From Bacteroidetes bacterium OLB12 (GTDB lineage: Bacteria > Bacteroidota > Bacteroidia > Cytophagales > Cyclobacteriaceae), in NCBI GenBank assembly GCA_001567185.1, contig LNFR01000110.1, positions 62,001 through 126,000 of the forward strand: DNA of 64,000 nt, given 5' to 3'. Positions 39,691 through 48,526 of the stretch are shown in pieces; position 1 is the first letter of the stretch, and every line of letters starts with the position of its first letter. Under the pieces are notes generated by a model that saw only the letters and a program-made list of their open reading frames with translations, did no database searches and was not told where the DNA came from. A program made the position numbers and the translations under genes.

Positions 39691-40562
39691 TGGAATTTTT
39701 TTCCGGCCACTTCGCTTTCAAAAACCTCAACACACTTGCGATCCTGTAACGTAACGAAACAGGTTTTTCCATCGGGGCCGCCAAAGGTAAGATTGCTTGT
39801 TAGCTTGCCTTTCATCTGTACTTCGCGCAGAAGATCTCCTTTCGGTGAAAGGATTGCAATGGTTCCTTTGCCATGTCGTGTTACGTACAGGTTGCCTTGC
39901 TTGTCGCACTTCATTCCATCCAAACCAAAATCTTCAAACTTGTGGAATAGTTTTTTATTGGAAATGTTCCCTTTCCGGTCCACATCAAACACCCAAACGG
40001 TGCGTTGAACGCTTTCATTCACATAAAGCCTGGTTTCGTCCGGGCTAAGTTCAATGCCATTGGTGGTGCCCATGTTGTCGGCCAGTAATGTGGCTTTACC
40101 GGGGCCATCGATGCGCCAGAGTTTGCCGGTGTTTTCTTTCCAGTTAGGATCAGAGGCAAACAGCTTTCCGGATTTACGAATGCACAAATCGTTGGGTTGA
40201 TTGAATTGGTCGTTGTGAACGAACACGCTTACAGCCTTGGTGCGGGCATCTACTTTCAACACATTGTGGCCTTGCCAATCGGCCAGCAACATGTTGCCCT
40301 TTTTATCAAACATAATGGCATTGGCTACACTACCTTCAGGCAAGGTAACAAACAATTCAACTTCGCCATTGGGTTTTACGAGGCCAATGGTACCATCGCG
40401 TTGAAAATTTACTACGTATAAATTTCCGGCTTTGTCAACGTTGGGACCTTCAATGTTGTTTGAAAAAATATTTTCGGCCGTAAGATCGCGCGGTTGGTAT
40501 GGTTGGGCCCATACATATCCAATCGATAAAAACAAAACCAGTAAGGCGCCCCAGCGTGTCAT
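39687..40562 (-). CDS. SMP-30/gluconolactonase-like protein, exported
   Basis: 291 residues with a signal peptide (MTRWGALLVLFLSIGYVWAQ). A six-bladed propeller pattern is evident: NIEGPNVDKAGNLYVVN, NQPNDLCIRKSGKLFASDPN, GTTNGIELSPDETRLYVNES and GLDGMKCDKQGNLYVTRHG, containing the expected acidic metal ligands. Such enzymes hydrolyse sugar lactones. It lies between a FucP-type sugar transporter (four-base overlap) and the cyclic-nucleotide phosphodiesterase (four-base overlap), which supports a sugar-related role. Confidence 0.9.
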   Translation of the reverse strand: MTRWGALLVLFLSIGYVWAQPYQPRDLTAENIFSNNIEGPNVDKAGNLYVVNFQRDGTIGLVKPNGEVELFVTLPEGSVANAIMFDKKGNMLLADWQGHNVLKVDARTKAVSVFVHNDQFNQPNDLCIRKSGKLFASDPNWKENTGKLWRIDGPGKATLLADNMGTTNGIELSPDETRLYVNESVQRTVWVFDVDRKGNISNKKLFHKFEDFGLDGMKCDKQGNLYVTRHGKGTIAILSPKGDLLREVQMKGKLTSNLTFGGPDGKTCFVTLQDRKCVEVFESEVAGKKFQ

Positions 40563-41824
40563 GCGGCTTTACCTGCTTTATAACCTTTGGTAGCAAAAAA
40601 GAGAATAAATAAATAGCATGGTACCATCATCCAGTATGCCTGCTGGCTGGATGTAATTTCGGACAGCCAACCATATACCAACGGAATAATAGCACCACCG
40701 GCAATTGCCATGATTAACAATGCCGAACCTATTTTGGTGAATTTGCCGAGGCCATCAATCGCTAACGGAAAAATGGCAGGCCACATGAGTGAGTTAGCTA
40801 AGCCCAGCAATGCGATAAAGGCAACTGAAACATACCCGTTTGTTAAAACAGCGCCAACTGTAAAAGCAACGCCCAACCACGCACATATTTTTAATGCAGT
40901 AGCCTGGCTCATGTATTTAGGAATGGCAATAATACCAACAATGTAACCAACCAGCATGCACGCAAGGGTAGCTTGTGTAAAGTAACGTGCCGTTGCTAAT
41001 TCTATTCCTAACGATTTACCATAACTGATTATCGTATCACCCGCCACTACTTCTGCTCCTACATAAAGAAACAGGGTAATAACGCCAAGTACCAGGTGTG
41101 GAAACTGAAACACACTGGTTTTTCCGGATGAAGGTTGAGTTTGTGCCTCATCCTCACCACTATCATCAATATCAGGCAATGAAGAAAAGAGAATGGCTAT
41201 TGAAAGCAACACCAATATGCCTGCAATAATCATATAGGGAACAATTACCCGGCTGGCCAGTTCGTCAAGGGTAGCGTTTTTTGTTACCTCATCCATGGTA
41301 GTTAAACTGGCCTCAAGCGCATCGGCATCGTTTAATGCGATGTATCCAAAAATTAAACCGGCAAGAATACCCGCCACCTTATTACAAATACCCATTATAC
41401 TAATGCGTGTCGCAGCACTTTCAATGGGCCCAATGATGGTTGCATAAGGATTGGAAGCAGTTTGAAGCAGCGCCAAACCAGTGCCTATAATAAATAAACC
41501 AACCAGAAACATATCAAAATTGCGGGCTTGCGCTGCAGGCACGAACAAGATGGCTCCAATGGCCATTATAAATAGTCCTACCGACATACCTTTTTTATAC
41601 CCCGTTTTCTTTAACACATACGAGGCCGGAATAGCCATTACGGTGTAAGCAATAAAAAACGCAGTAGCAACCAGGTACGATTGAAAGTCCGTTTTTAATT
41701 CACACGCAATTTTCAGATAAGGAATCAGTGTGCCGTTAATCCAGGTAACAAAACCGAAAATAAAAAACAGAATCCCGATAATGGTAATGGACATCAGATA
41801 ACTGGATGGACGTGCCTGGGTCAT
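40559..41824 (-). CDS. FucP-type sugar MFS transporter
   Basis: 421 residues with 12 membrane helices. The N-terminal FFIFGFVTWINGTLIPYLKIAC is diagnostic of the FucP/GlcP sugar:proton symporters, as is the LLQTASNPYATIIGP motif. The exact sugar cannot be told. First gene of a tight operon with the lactonase and the exported phosphodiesterase. Confidence 0.93.
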   Translation of the reverse strand: MTQARPSSYLMSITIIGILFFIFGFVTWINGTLIPYLKIACELKTDFQSYLVATAFFIAYTVMAIPASYVLKKTGYKKGMSVGLFIMAIGAILFVPAAQARNFDMFLVGLFIIGTGLALLQTASNPYATIIGPIESAATRISIMGICNKVAGILAGLIFGYIALNDADALEASLTTMDEVTKNATLDELASRVIVPYMIIAGILVLLSIAILFSSLPDIDDSGEDEAQTQPSSGKTSVFQFPHLVLGVITLFLYVGAEVVAGDTIISYGKSLGIELATARYFTQATLACMLVGYIVGIIAIPKYMSQATALKICAWLGVAFTVGAVLTNGYVSVAFIALLGLANSLMWPAIFPLAIDGLGKFTKIGSALLIMAIAGGAIIPLVYGWLSEITSSQQAYWMMVPCYLFILFFATKGYKAGKAA

Positions 41825-41858
41825 AGGTACAGGGGTTAGACTTTGATTAGTAAACTTC

Positions 41859-41866
41859 TATTTTTG
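41859..41866 (+). promoter_or_regulatory. -7 element of the nucleotidyltransferase gene
   Basis: TATTTTTG, an exact TAnnTTTG match, 44 bases before the start codon. No standard-distance TTG is present, though TTAG lies 19 bases upstream. Confidence 0.35.
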
Positions 41867-41910
41867 CATCTTGTAAAACAATAGCTAACCTTTTTAATTC
41901 TTTAAAAATC

Positions 41911-42813
41911 TTGAAACAACAACAGCTTACGTTACTGGTAATGGCTGCCGGCATGGGTAGCCGCTATGGAGGAATAAAACAAATTGATGGCTTTGGGCCT
42001 AATGGCGAGACTATTATGGACTACTCGCTGTACGATGCGGTGCGGGCAGGCTTTGGCCGGATTGTGTTTGTGGTGCGCGATGAAATAGAAGAAACCGTAA
42101 AAGAGATTTTTCTGCCCAAACTTCAAGGAAAAGCAGAGGTGGATTTTGTGGTACAAACACTTGATAAATTTGTTCCTGCCCGGTTTCAACCGGTAAGCCG
42201 GAAAAAGCCGTGGGGGACCACACACGCCATGTTGTGTGGCAAAGAGGTAATTGATGGCCCATTTGCCGTTATCAATGCCGATGATTTTTATGGAAGGGAG
42301 GCATTTGACTCGCTGGCTGCATTTTTTAAAACCGCCCCGGCCAATCACCACGCCATGGTTGGCTATACGTTAAAAAATGTATTGAGCGATTATGGCAGCG
42401 TGTCGCGTGGGGTGGCTACAGCCGATGCAAACGGATTCTTAACGGGTATGCGCGAGTTGACAACCATAGTGCGCCAGGGCGACAAGATTTTTTCAAAAGG
42501 AAAAGAAAGTGATGAAGAATTAAACCCGATGGCTCCTGTATCGATGAATTGCTGGGGCTTTCAACCAGGCGCATTCGACTTAACCGAAAAAATGTTTACT
42601 GAGTTTGTAGAAAAAAATATTCAAAATCCTTCGGCCGAGTTTTACATCGCGTTGATGGTAACCGAATTGATTAACCGCGGCCTGGGCAAAGTACAGGTGT
42701 TGCCCGGAGGCAAAACCTGGTTTGGTGTTACCTACAAAGAAGATAAAGAAACGGTATCGAAAAAAATAAAAGATCTGGTGCAACAAGGTGAGTATCCTGA
42801 AAAATTGTGGTAG
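41911..42813 (+). CDS. Sugar-phosphate nucleotidyltransferase family protein
   Basis: 300 residues from a TTG start; the glycine-rich motif LLVMAAGMGSRYGG is then complete at the N-terminus, which is why this start was preferred over the internal ATG at 41941. Also visible: FAVINADDFYGREA (metal-binding aspartate) and PVSMNCWGFQP. It transfers a nucleotidyl group to a sugar phosphate. The next gene encodes a sugar kinase-like protein, 12 bases downstream, so both may form a sugar activation route that feeds nucleotide sugar. Confidence 0.9.
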   Translation: MKQQQLTLLVMAAGMGSRYGGIKQIDGFGPNGETIMDYSLYDAVRAGFGRIVFVVRDEIEETVKEIFLPKLQGKAEVDFVVQTLDKFVPARFQPVSRKKPWGTTHAMLCGKEVIDGPFAVINADDFYGREAFDSLAAFFKTAPANHHAMVGYTLKNVLSDYGSVSRGVATADANGFLTGMRELTTIVRQGDKIFSKGKESDEELNPMAPVSMNCWGFQPGAFDLTEKMFTEFVEKNIQNPSAEFYIALMVTELINRGLGKVQVLPGGKTWFGVTYKEDKETVSKKIKDLVQQGEYPEKLW

Positions 42814-42825
42814 TGTATGCGTAGC

Positions 42826-43852
42826 ATGGTTATACCGGTTTCTGTTTCCAACGCTTTTGCCATTTCAGCAAAGGCAACCATAAGCCCCATTGGCTCGGGC
42901 CATATCCATCAAACATTTCTGGTTGAAAACGCACAAAAAGTTTGTATTGCAACGCATTAATAAAAATGTGTTTACCAGGCCGGAAGCAATTGCCCGTAAC
43001 AACCGGTTGGCTGCCGACTTTCTGAAGGCTCATCATCCACACTATTTCTTTCTTACCGCTTTGCGCGATAAGCAAGGCAATGAATTGATTTATGCCGAAG
43101 ATGGATTTCCGTGGCGCGCGTATCCTCTTGTTGAAAATACCCTTACGGTAGATTTTGTGACATCAGCCAAACAAGCATGGGAAGCCGCAAAAGGGTTTGG
43201 CTTGCTAACCCGAAATTTAAATGGCATTGACAGTACCCGGTTTGAACCAACCTTAGACAGGTTTCATGATCTGCAATGGCGATACGAACAGTTCGAAACA
43301 GAATTGGCCCGGGCGGCACCGTCAGTAATTGAACAGGCACAGGAAGAAATAAACCTGGCCAAACAATTTCAGCCGCTGGTTCAGCAATACAATAAGTTAA
43401 TCCGTGGAGGCTCGTTGGTTACGCGGGTTACCCACAACGACACCAAGATCAACAATATATTATTTGACAAACTTACCGGAAAGGCAGTTTGTGTGATTGA
43501 TCTGGATACCCTGATGCCCGGCTATTTTATTTACGATTTGGGCGATATGGTGCGTACCTGTGTAAGTCCGGTAAGTGAAGAAGAACAAGACATTACCCGC
43601 ATTGCTTTTCGTAAAGAAATTTATGATGCGCTGCTCGATGGTTATTTATCGCAGATGAAGGAGTACATGTCTGATGCGGAGTTAGTAGCTGTGCCTTTTG
43701 CAGGTAAAATGATGACGTACATTATGGCCTTGCGCTTTCTGGCCGATTTTCTGCGGGGCAATACCTATTACACCATTCACTACCCCGAACAAAACCTGGT
43801 GCGTGCAAGAAATCAGTTTCAGTTGTTGAAATTGCTGGAGGCCAACACATAA
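42826..43852 (+). CDS. Aminoglycoside-phosphotransferase-fold sugar kinase (NahK-like), frameshifted
   Basis: The repaired product is about 341 residues. The APH fold shows IGSGHIHQTFLVEN and QKFVLQRINKNVF near the start, catalytic VTHNDTKINNILFD, and the metal-binding VIDLDTLMPGY. It resembles N-acetylhexosamine 1-kinases. The frame is broken by an extra A in 42935-42939; with four A the text is VENAQKFVLQRINK. The start ATG at 42826 is 12 bases after the nucleotidyltransferase gene. Together they resemble a kinase plus pyrophosphorylase salvage pair. Confidence 0.87.
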
Positions 43853-43975
43853 GGTTCAGGCTGGTATAATTATTTAACCAGACAGATCAATTCACGTTTA
43901 AAAGAAAGAAAAACCGGTTATATTTCGAGCATCCTGTTTGTGATGCAACAGTTCAAAATCAAATTTTAATATAAA

Positions 43976-45454
43976 ATGAAAAAGATTTTATTTCTGGGTC
44001 TTTGGGCCACCTGTGTTTTTGCGTTTGCGCAACAAAACCCTACAGCCGTTAAGTATGCGGCAACGATTACCGAAAAAAACCTGAAAGAGGATTTAACCAT
44101 TATAGCATCGGATGCGCTGGAAGGACGGGAAACCGGAAAGCGGGGCCAGAAGATGGCAGCCGCATTTATAGCCGCTTATTTTCAGGAGCTTGGTTTAAAA
44201 GCACCCGTAAACGGAAGTAACTACCAACCCGTTCCATTGTATGGTACCTCGGCCCCGGTGGTTGTGTTGAAAACCGCCACCGCAGAACTTAAACCGGAGG
44301 AATATATTTCTTTTGGAGGTAGCGATACCGGTGGCCCTGTAACATTACCACTAGTATATGCCGGTGCCGGAACAGCCGATGAACTGGCAAAGATTGATGT
44401 GAAAGACAAAGCGGTACTGGTTGCGTTAGACCCAACAACTTCTATGATGCGCAACCCAACATTAGCCACTTTGCGCGAAAAAGGTGCAAAAGCAGTTATT
44501 GCGGTTATTGAAAAGGCCGAAGACTTTCAACGCTTTTCAAGTATGGCCCGAAACTTTCGCGGAGGCGGATTGAGCCTGAATAAACCATCAAGTGGTGGTC
44601 CTAATTCGTTTTTTGTTTCCACAGAAACTGCGGGCAAACTATTTAATACCTCCTATGAAAAATTAAAAAAATCGGCAGGAGCAAAGGTAGCCAAAGTAAA
44701 ACCTACATCAGTATCGTATTCGGTTTCAGTAACATCCTACGAAGTAAAATCAGAAAATGTGTTGGGCTTTTTGGAAGGAACCGATAAGAAGGATGAAGTA
44801 GTGGTCATTACAGCACACTATGATCATATCGGTATTTCGCCACGCGCAGAAGGAGATAAAATTAACAACGGGGCTGATGATGATGGATCGGGTACCGTAG
44901 CGGTATTGGCATTGGCCAAAGCATTTGCACAGGCAAAACAGGAAGGCAACGGACCGCGCAGAAGTATTTTGTTTATGACCGTTACCGGGGAAGAAAAGGG
45001 TTTGCTCGGCTCGGAATACTATTCTGAAAATCCAATTTACGCATTGGATAAAACCGTTGTGAATCTGAACATCGATATGATCGGCCGCAGAGATCCACAA
45101 CATAAAGACAGCCCACCGTATGTATATATAATTGGTTCAGACAAACTGTCGTCTGAGTTGCATACACTCAGCGAGGCAACCAATAAAACCTATACCAACC
45201 TGGTATTTGATTATACCTACAATGCAGAAGATCACCCCGATCGCATATACTACCGTTCTGACCACTGGAACTTCGCCAAGAAAAATATTCCCATCATATT
45301 CTACTTTGATGGTATCCACGAAGATTACCACAAACCCAGCGATGAGGTTGATAAAATTGAATTCGACCTGCTGACCAAGCGTACACAAACTGTTTTTTAT
45401 ACAGCTTGGGAGATCGCCAATCGTAACAATAGACTGGTGGTGGACAAAAAGTAG
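43976..45454 (+). CDS. M28-family zinc aminopeptidase, exported
   Basis: 492 residues with a signal peptide (MKKILFLGLWATCVFAFAQ). A PA domain occupies about residues 110-230. The catalytic domain carries the ligands VITAHYDHIG, NGADDDGSGTVA, VTGEEKGLLGS and NIDMIGRRD, and the last histidine near IPIIFYFDGIHEDYHKPSD. M28 enzymes remove N-terminal residues from peptides outside the cytoplasm using two zinc ions. Monocistronic; the NPP-type gene follows 66 bases later. Confidence 0.93.
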   Translation: MKKILFLGLWATCVFAFAQQNPTAVKYAATITEKNLKEDLTIIASDALEGRETGKRGQKMAAAFIAAYFQELGLKAPVNGSNYQPVPLYGTSAPVVVLKTATAELKPEEYISFGGSDTGGPVTLPLVYAGAGTADELAKIDVKDKAVLVALDPTTSMMRNPTLATLREKGAKAVIAVIEKAEDFQRFSSMARNFRGGGLSLNKPSSGGPNSFFVSTETAGKLFNTSYEKLKKSAGAKVAKVKPTSVSYSVSVTSYEVKSENVLGFLEGTDKKDEVVVITAHYDHIGISPRAEGDKINNGADDDGSGTVAVLALAKAFAQAKQEGNGPRRSILFMTVTGEEKGLLGSEYYSENPIYALDKTVVNLNIDMIGRRDPQHKDSPPYVYIIGSDKLSSELHTLSEATNKTYTNLVFDYTYNAEDHPDRIYYRSDHWNFAKKNIPIIFYFDGIHEDYHKPSDEVDKIEFDLLTKRTQTVFYTAWEIANRNNRLVVDKK

Positions 45455-45520
45455 GTGATATACTTTATCTCGAGCGGTTTAAGTAGGTAAATCAGGAGCA
45501 AAAAGAACAAAATCATCTTC

Positions 45521-46756
45521 GTGTACCCTTTCAAAAAATATCTGTTTGTAATTGGGTTGTTTCTGGCTATTTCTGCGCAGGCCCAGGAAAAGCCATATGT
45601 AGTGCTTGTTTCTTTTGATGGCTTCCGGCATGATTACGTAGCAAAATACAACCCACCAAACTTCAGGAAATTTATTGCAAAAGGAGCGCAGGCGGAAGCC
45701 ATCATTCCATCGTTTCCCAGCAAAACATTTCCCAATCATTACTCCATCGTTACCGGATTGAACCCCGGCAATCATGGGTTAGTGGATAATTCGTTTTATG
45801 ATCGCACGCGCAACGAATTTTATGGTATGCGCAATAAAGACCGTGTGGTTAACCCGATTTATTATGGCGGTGTGCCTCTTTGGACATTGGCCAGACAAAA
45901 CAACATGAAGTCGGCTTCTTTTTTTTGGGTGGGTTCAGAAGTCAGCGATCAGGCCCACAGGCCCGACTATTATTTTCCATTCGATGACACCATCGATCCG
46001 CGCAAGCGTGTGCAGCAGGTTCTGGATTGGCTCAAGCTTCCAGCAGCAGAACGACCTCATTTAATTACGCTTTACTTTTCTTTTCCTGATCATGAAGGCC
46101 ATGAGTTTGGACCAAATGCACCTGAAACGCAACAGGCTGTGCTTCGTGCCGACTCGATGTTGAACGAATTAATGACTGGCATTGAAGCTACCAAACTGCC
46201 GGTAAATGTGATTCTTGTTTCTGATCATGGCATGAAAGAACTTTCGGTGGTAGAGGAGATCTTTATTTTTGTAGATGAATTGGTTGACCGGAAAAACCGA
46301 AGCATTAAGTTGGTAAATGGCGGTACACAAACGCATTTGTACGTGGATTCAAAGGCGAAGAAAGATTCATTGTTTGCCGTGCTGAAAAGAAACGAAAAGA
46401 ATTTTACAGTATTGAAGAAAGAAGATTACCCGGCAACCTGGCAATATACGCACGAACGTGTGGGCGATGTGATGATCATGGCCCACGAAGGTTATTATAT
46501 CCGCGAAGGTTCGCGCGAACGGTTTTTAAGTTCAGCCAAGGTGGGAACCAAAATGGGTGTGCATGGCTATGACCCGGCAACGGTGCGCGATATGTATGGA
46601 GTTTTTTATGCGCAAGGACCCAATATTAAAAGAGGAGTAACGGTGGCACCCTTTCAAAACATACATGTGTATCCGCTAATAGCCAAAATACTTGGGCTAC
46701 CGTTACCGGCTATTGATGGTAAAGAAGAAGTGTTGATTGGGATTTACCGGAAGTGA
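45521..46756 (+). CDS. Ectonucleotide pyrophosphatase/phosphodiesterase (alkaline phosphatase superfamily), exported
   Basis: 411 residues from a GTG start, with signal peptide YLFVIGLFLAISAQAQ. Motifs of the type I phosphodiesterase family: VLVSFDGFRHDY (metal), PSFPSKTFPNHYSIVTG with nucleophilic threonine, LYFSFPDHEGHEFGP and LVSDHGMKEL. It hydrolyses phosphodiester or pyrophosphate bonds, for example in nucleotides, in the periplasm or outside. Nothing in context fixes the substrate. Confidence 0.92.
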   Translation: MYPFKKYLFVIGLFLAISAQAQEKPYVVLVSFDGFRHDYVAKYNPPNFRKFIAKGAQAEAIIPSFPSKTFPNHYSIVTGLNPGNHGLVDNSFYDRTRNEFYGMRNKDRVVNPIYYGGVPLWTLARQNNMKSASFFWVGSEVSDQAHRPDYYFPFDDTIDPRKRVQQVLDWLKLPAAERPHLITLYFSFPDHEGHEFGPNAPETQQAVLRADSMLNELMTGIEATKLPVNVILVSDHGMKELSVVEEIFIFVDELVDRKNRSIKLVNGGTQTHLYVDSKAKKDSLFAVLKRNEKNFTVLKKEDYPATWQYTHERVGDVMIMAHEGYYIREGSRERFLSSAKVGTKMGVHGYDPATVRDMYGVFYAQGPNIKRGVTVAPFQNIHVYPLIAKILGLPLPAIDGKEEVLIGIYRK

Positions 46757-46831
46757 AAATTGTGAGGTTGAGTGACCTTACGGAAAAAAAGGGCAGCAAA
46801 TAAGTCAGGAGAAAAAAACAGACAATCGAAT

Positions 46832-47562
46832 TTACACCTGCGCACCGTTTTTCTCATTCCAATAATAACTGTCAGGATAGGCGCGCTGGCCAAAAATGGC
46901 CGTACCAACCCGCACCATGGTTGAACCTTCGGCAATAGCCGTTTCAAGGTCACCGCTCATACCCATAGATAATTCATGAACAGGAATATCTTTTTGCAGC
47001 AGTTGGTCTTGTATGTGTTTTAGCAACCGAAAGCATTTACGTACTTGCTCAGGTTCTGCAGAGAAAAGCCCAATGGTCATGAGCCCCTTTATATTAAGCC
47101 GGTCGAGCGGTTTTACTTGTAACGCAAAGGCTATTGCTGCTTCCGGAGAGATACCAAATTTACTTGCCTCGTATGATGTGTTTACTTGTAAAAAGACATC
47201 CATGGTTTTGCGCTCAAACTCTAAGCGCTTTTGTAATTTTTCTGCCAATTCAATTCGGTCAAGCGATTGAATACAATCGGCATACCTGATTACTTCCTTA
47301 ATTTTGTTGGTTTGTAAATGCCCGATGAAGTGTGCTTGATGCGGAATGGTTTTGAGAAAATCAGCCTTTTCAACAAGCTCCTGCACTTTGTTTTCACCAA
47401 TCAAGGTTTCGCCCGCTTCAAAGGCTATCTTAATGTTTTCTGCTGAAACGGTTTTAGTGGCCAGCAGGAGTTTTACTTCATTTGCATTTCGCCCCGAATC
47501 TGCGGCAGCCTTTTTTAATTCTTGTTTTTAATTTGCGCTATATGCCCGGTAATTGAACTCAT
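46832..47562 (-). CDS. YggS family PLP homeostasis protein, frameshifted
   Basis: The repaired product is about 243 residues starting MSSITGHIAQIKNK. It has the PLP lysine region LLLATKTVSAENI, GENKVQELVEKADFL, HFIGHLQTNKIK and MGMSGDLETAIAEGSTMVRVG, all typical of PLPBP/YggS. These proteins bind PLP without known catalysis and maintain B6 and amino-acid balance. A missing base at 47522-47523 breaks the frame; restored text is NKELKKAAADSGRN. The start overlaps the marR stop by four bases (ATGA), so it is the last gene of the DUF2024-marR-yggS operon. Confidence 0.9.
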
Positions 47563-48164
47563 GCCTGTAATTCATGGTCAGGGCAATCCACTCGCAATTC
47601 ATGGGCGGCCAGCCGGCTTTTCAAAAGGTTGCAGTAATGAACGCCCTTGTCAACCTGGTAGTTTGAACAGGTAAAACACATGCGTTGAATGGTAATGATG
47701 CCGGATTTATTCAGATCATGAATCAATCGTAGTAACCCGTTAAGCATGATGGTTTTCTGTTCGGTGGTTAGTTTTTCAAGCGGCTGCTCAATGGACGAGG
47801 CAAAAAGCGAAGTTTTTTTTGCAATGGCTTTTCCGGCCGAAGTCAACGCAAGCGAATAACTTCTTGTATCCGCGGGGTCTGTTTCTTTTGTAATTAAATC
47901 TTTGGATAGTAAGACCCTTACGCTGTCGCTGATGGTGGCTTTTGTCATGTTGAATTCATCAGCCAAATATCCAACCTTACATTTTTCTGAAGTGTGGAAG
48001 TAGATGAAGATCAATACCTGAATTTGAATTGGGCTAAGCGAATATTCTTTACTTTCATTCCAAAGCAATACCCGAAAGGCTTCCGAAACACGTTCCAAAG
48101 CCACCACAATCCGACTCTCCACCTTCTGGTTTTGTTCGGTTAAATTAAAGGAAGACGGTTTCAT
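47559..48164 (-). CDS. MarR-family regulator with Cys-rich C-terminal extension
   Basis: 201 residues. Residues about 30-150 are a MarR winged helix: KVGYLADEFNMTKATISDSV is the recognition region and DPADTRSYSLALTSAG is the wing. The extension beyond 160 holds CFTC (C163, C166), HYC (C178) and DCPDH (C194), a four-cysteine arrangement that could bind zinc or an iron-sulfur cluster or sense oxidants. The gene begins one base after DUF2024 and overlaps yggS by four bases. Dyads with core TAGGA-N-TCCTA lie upstream of its own operon and two neighbours, so it is the likely repressor. That assignment is inference. Confidence 0.9.
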   Translation of the reverse strand: MKPSSFNLTEQNQKVESRIVVALERVSEAFRVLLWNESKEYSLSPIQIQVLIFIYFHTSEKCKVGYLADEFNMTKATISDSVRVLLSKDLITKETDPADTRSYSLALTSAGKAIAKKTSLFASSIEQPLEKLTTEQKTIMLNGLLRLIHDLNKSGIITIQRMCFTCSNYQVDKGVHYCNLLKSRLAAHELRVDCPDHELQA

Positions 48165-48428
48165 TTAATTGCAATTTTCCATTTCAAAAATGAAATAACC
48201 ATTTTGCTTAATTTGAGCTTCCCAGTGTGGCTTAATAGTTTCAATGTGGCAAAAGCTGCATTCCCTGGCTGTCAGGTTTTGTCCTTCCTGGCCTTTGCTT
48301 TTCAAATACGCTTTTCCGTAGCCGTAAATTACGGTTGCGTCCTCTACCTCTTCGGGGGCTATAATGTCGAAATGCATGGTGCTGCCATCCTTTTTAGTTA
48401 CGTATGTATCCCAAACAGCTACTTTCAT
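48165..48428 (-). CDS. DUF2024 family protein
   Basis: 87 residues starting MKVAVWDTYVTKKDGSTMHF, with ECSFCHIE and a terminal MENCN. This is the DUF2024 family, small and of unknown function. The CxxCH could coordinate a metal or form a disulfide; haem attachment is unlikely because there is no signal peptide. First gene of the operon with marR and yggS; its promoter at 48490-48520 overlaps an operator-like dyad. Confidence 0.92.
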   Translation of the reverse strand: MKVAVWDTYVTKKDGSTMHFDIIAPEEVEDATVIYGYGKAYLKSKGQEGQNLTARECSFCHIETIKPHWEAQIKQNGYFIFEMENCN

Positions 48429-48482
48429 TGTATTGGTTGTTTATTGTTTTTGATTAATACCGGTTTCTGCCTGATAAGGCAA

Positions 48483-48519
48483 TGCCCTGTAAAGATAGGA
48501 TTCCTAACTTTACAGGGCA
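48483..48519. repeat. 12-base inverted repeat enclosing an operator-like dyad
   Basis: TGCCCTGTAAAG at 48483-48494 and CTTTACAGGGCA at 48508-48519 are perfect complements. The 13-base loop contains the TAGGA-T-TCCTA dyad. No clear T tract follows on either strand, so it is not a simple terminator, although it lies between two genes of the same direction. Confidence 0.7.
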
Positions 48520-48520
48520 A
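48490..48520 (-). promoter_or_regulatory. Promoter of DUF2024-marR-yggS with overlapping MarR-type operator
   Basis: On the reverse strand: TTG at 48520-48518, exactly 20 bases, TATCTTTA at 48497-48490. The dyad TAGGA-A-TCCTA (48496-48506) occupies the spacer and the first bases of the -7 element. A bound dimer would block RNA polymerase. The first gene starts 62 bases downstream. Confidence 0.65.
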
Positions 48521-48526
48521 ATAAAA

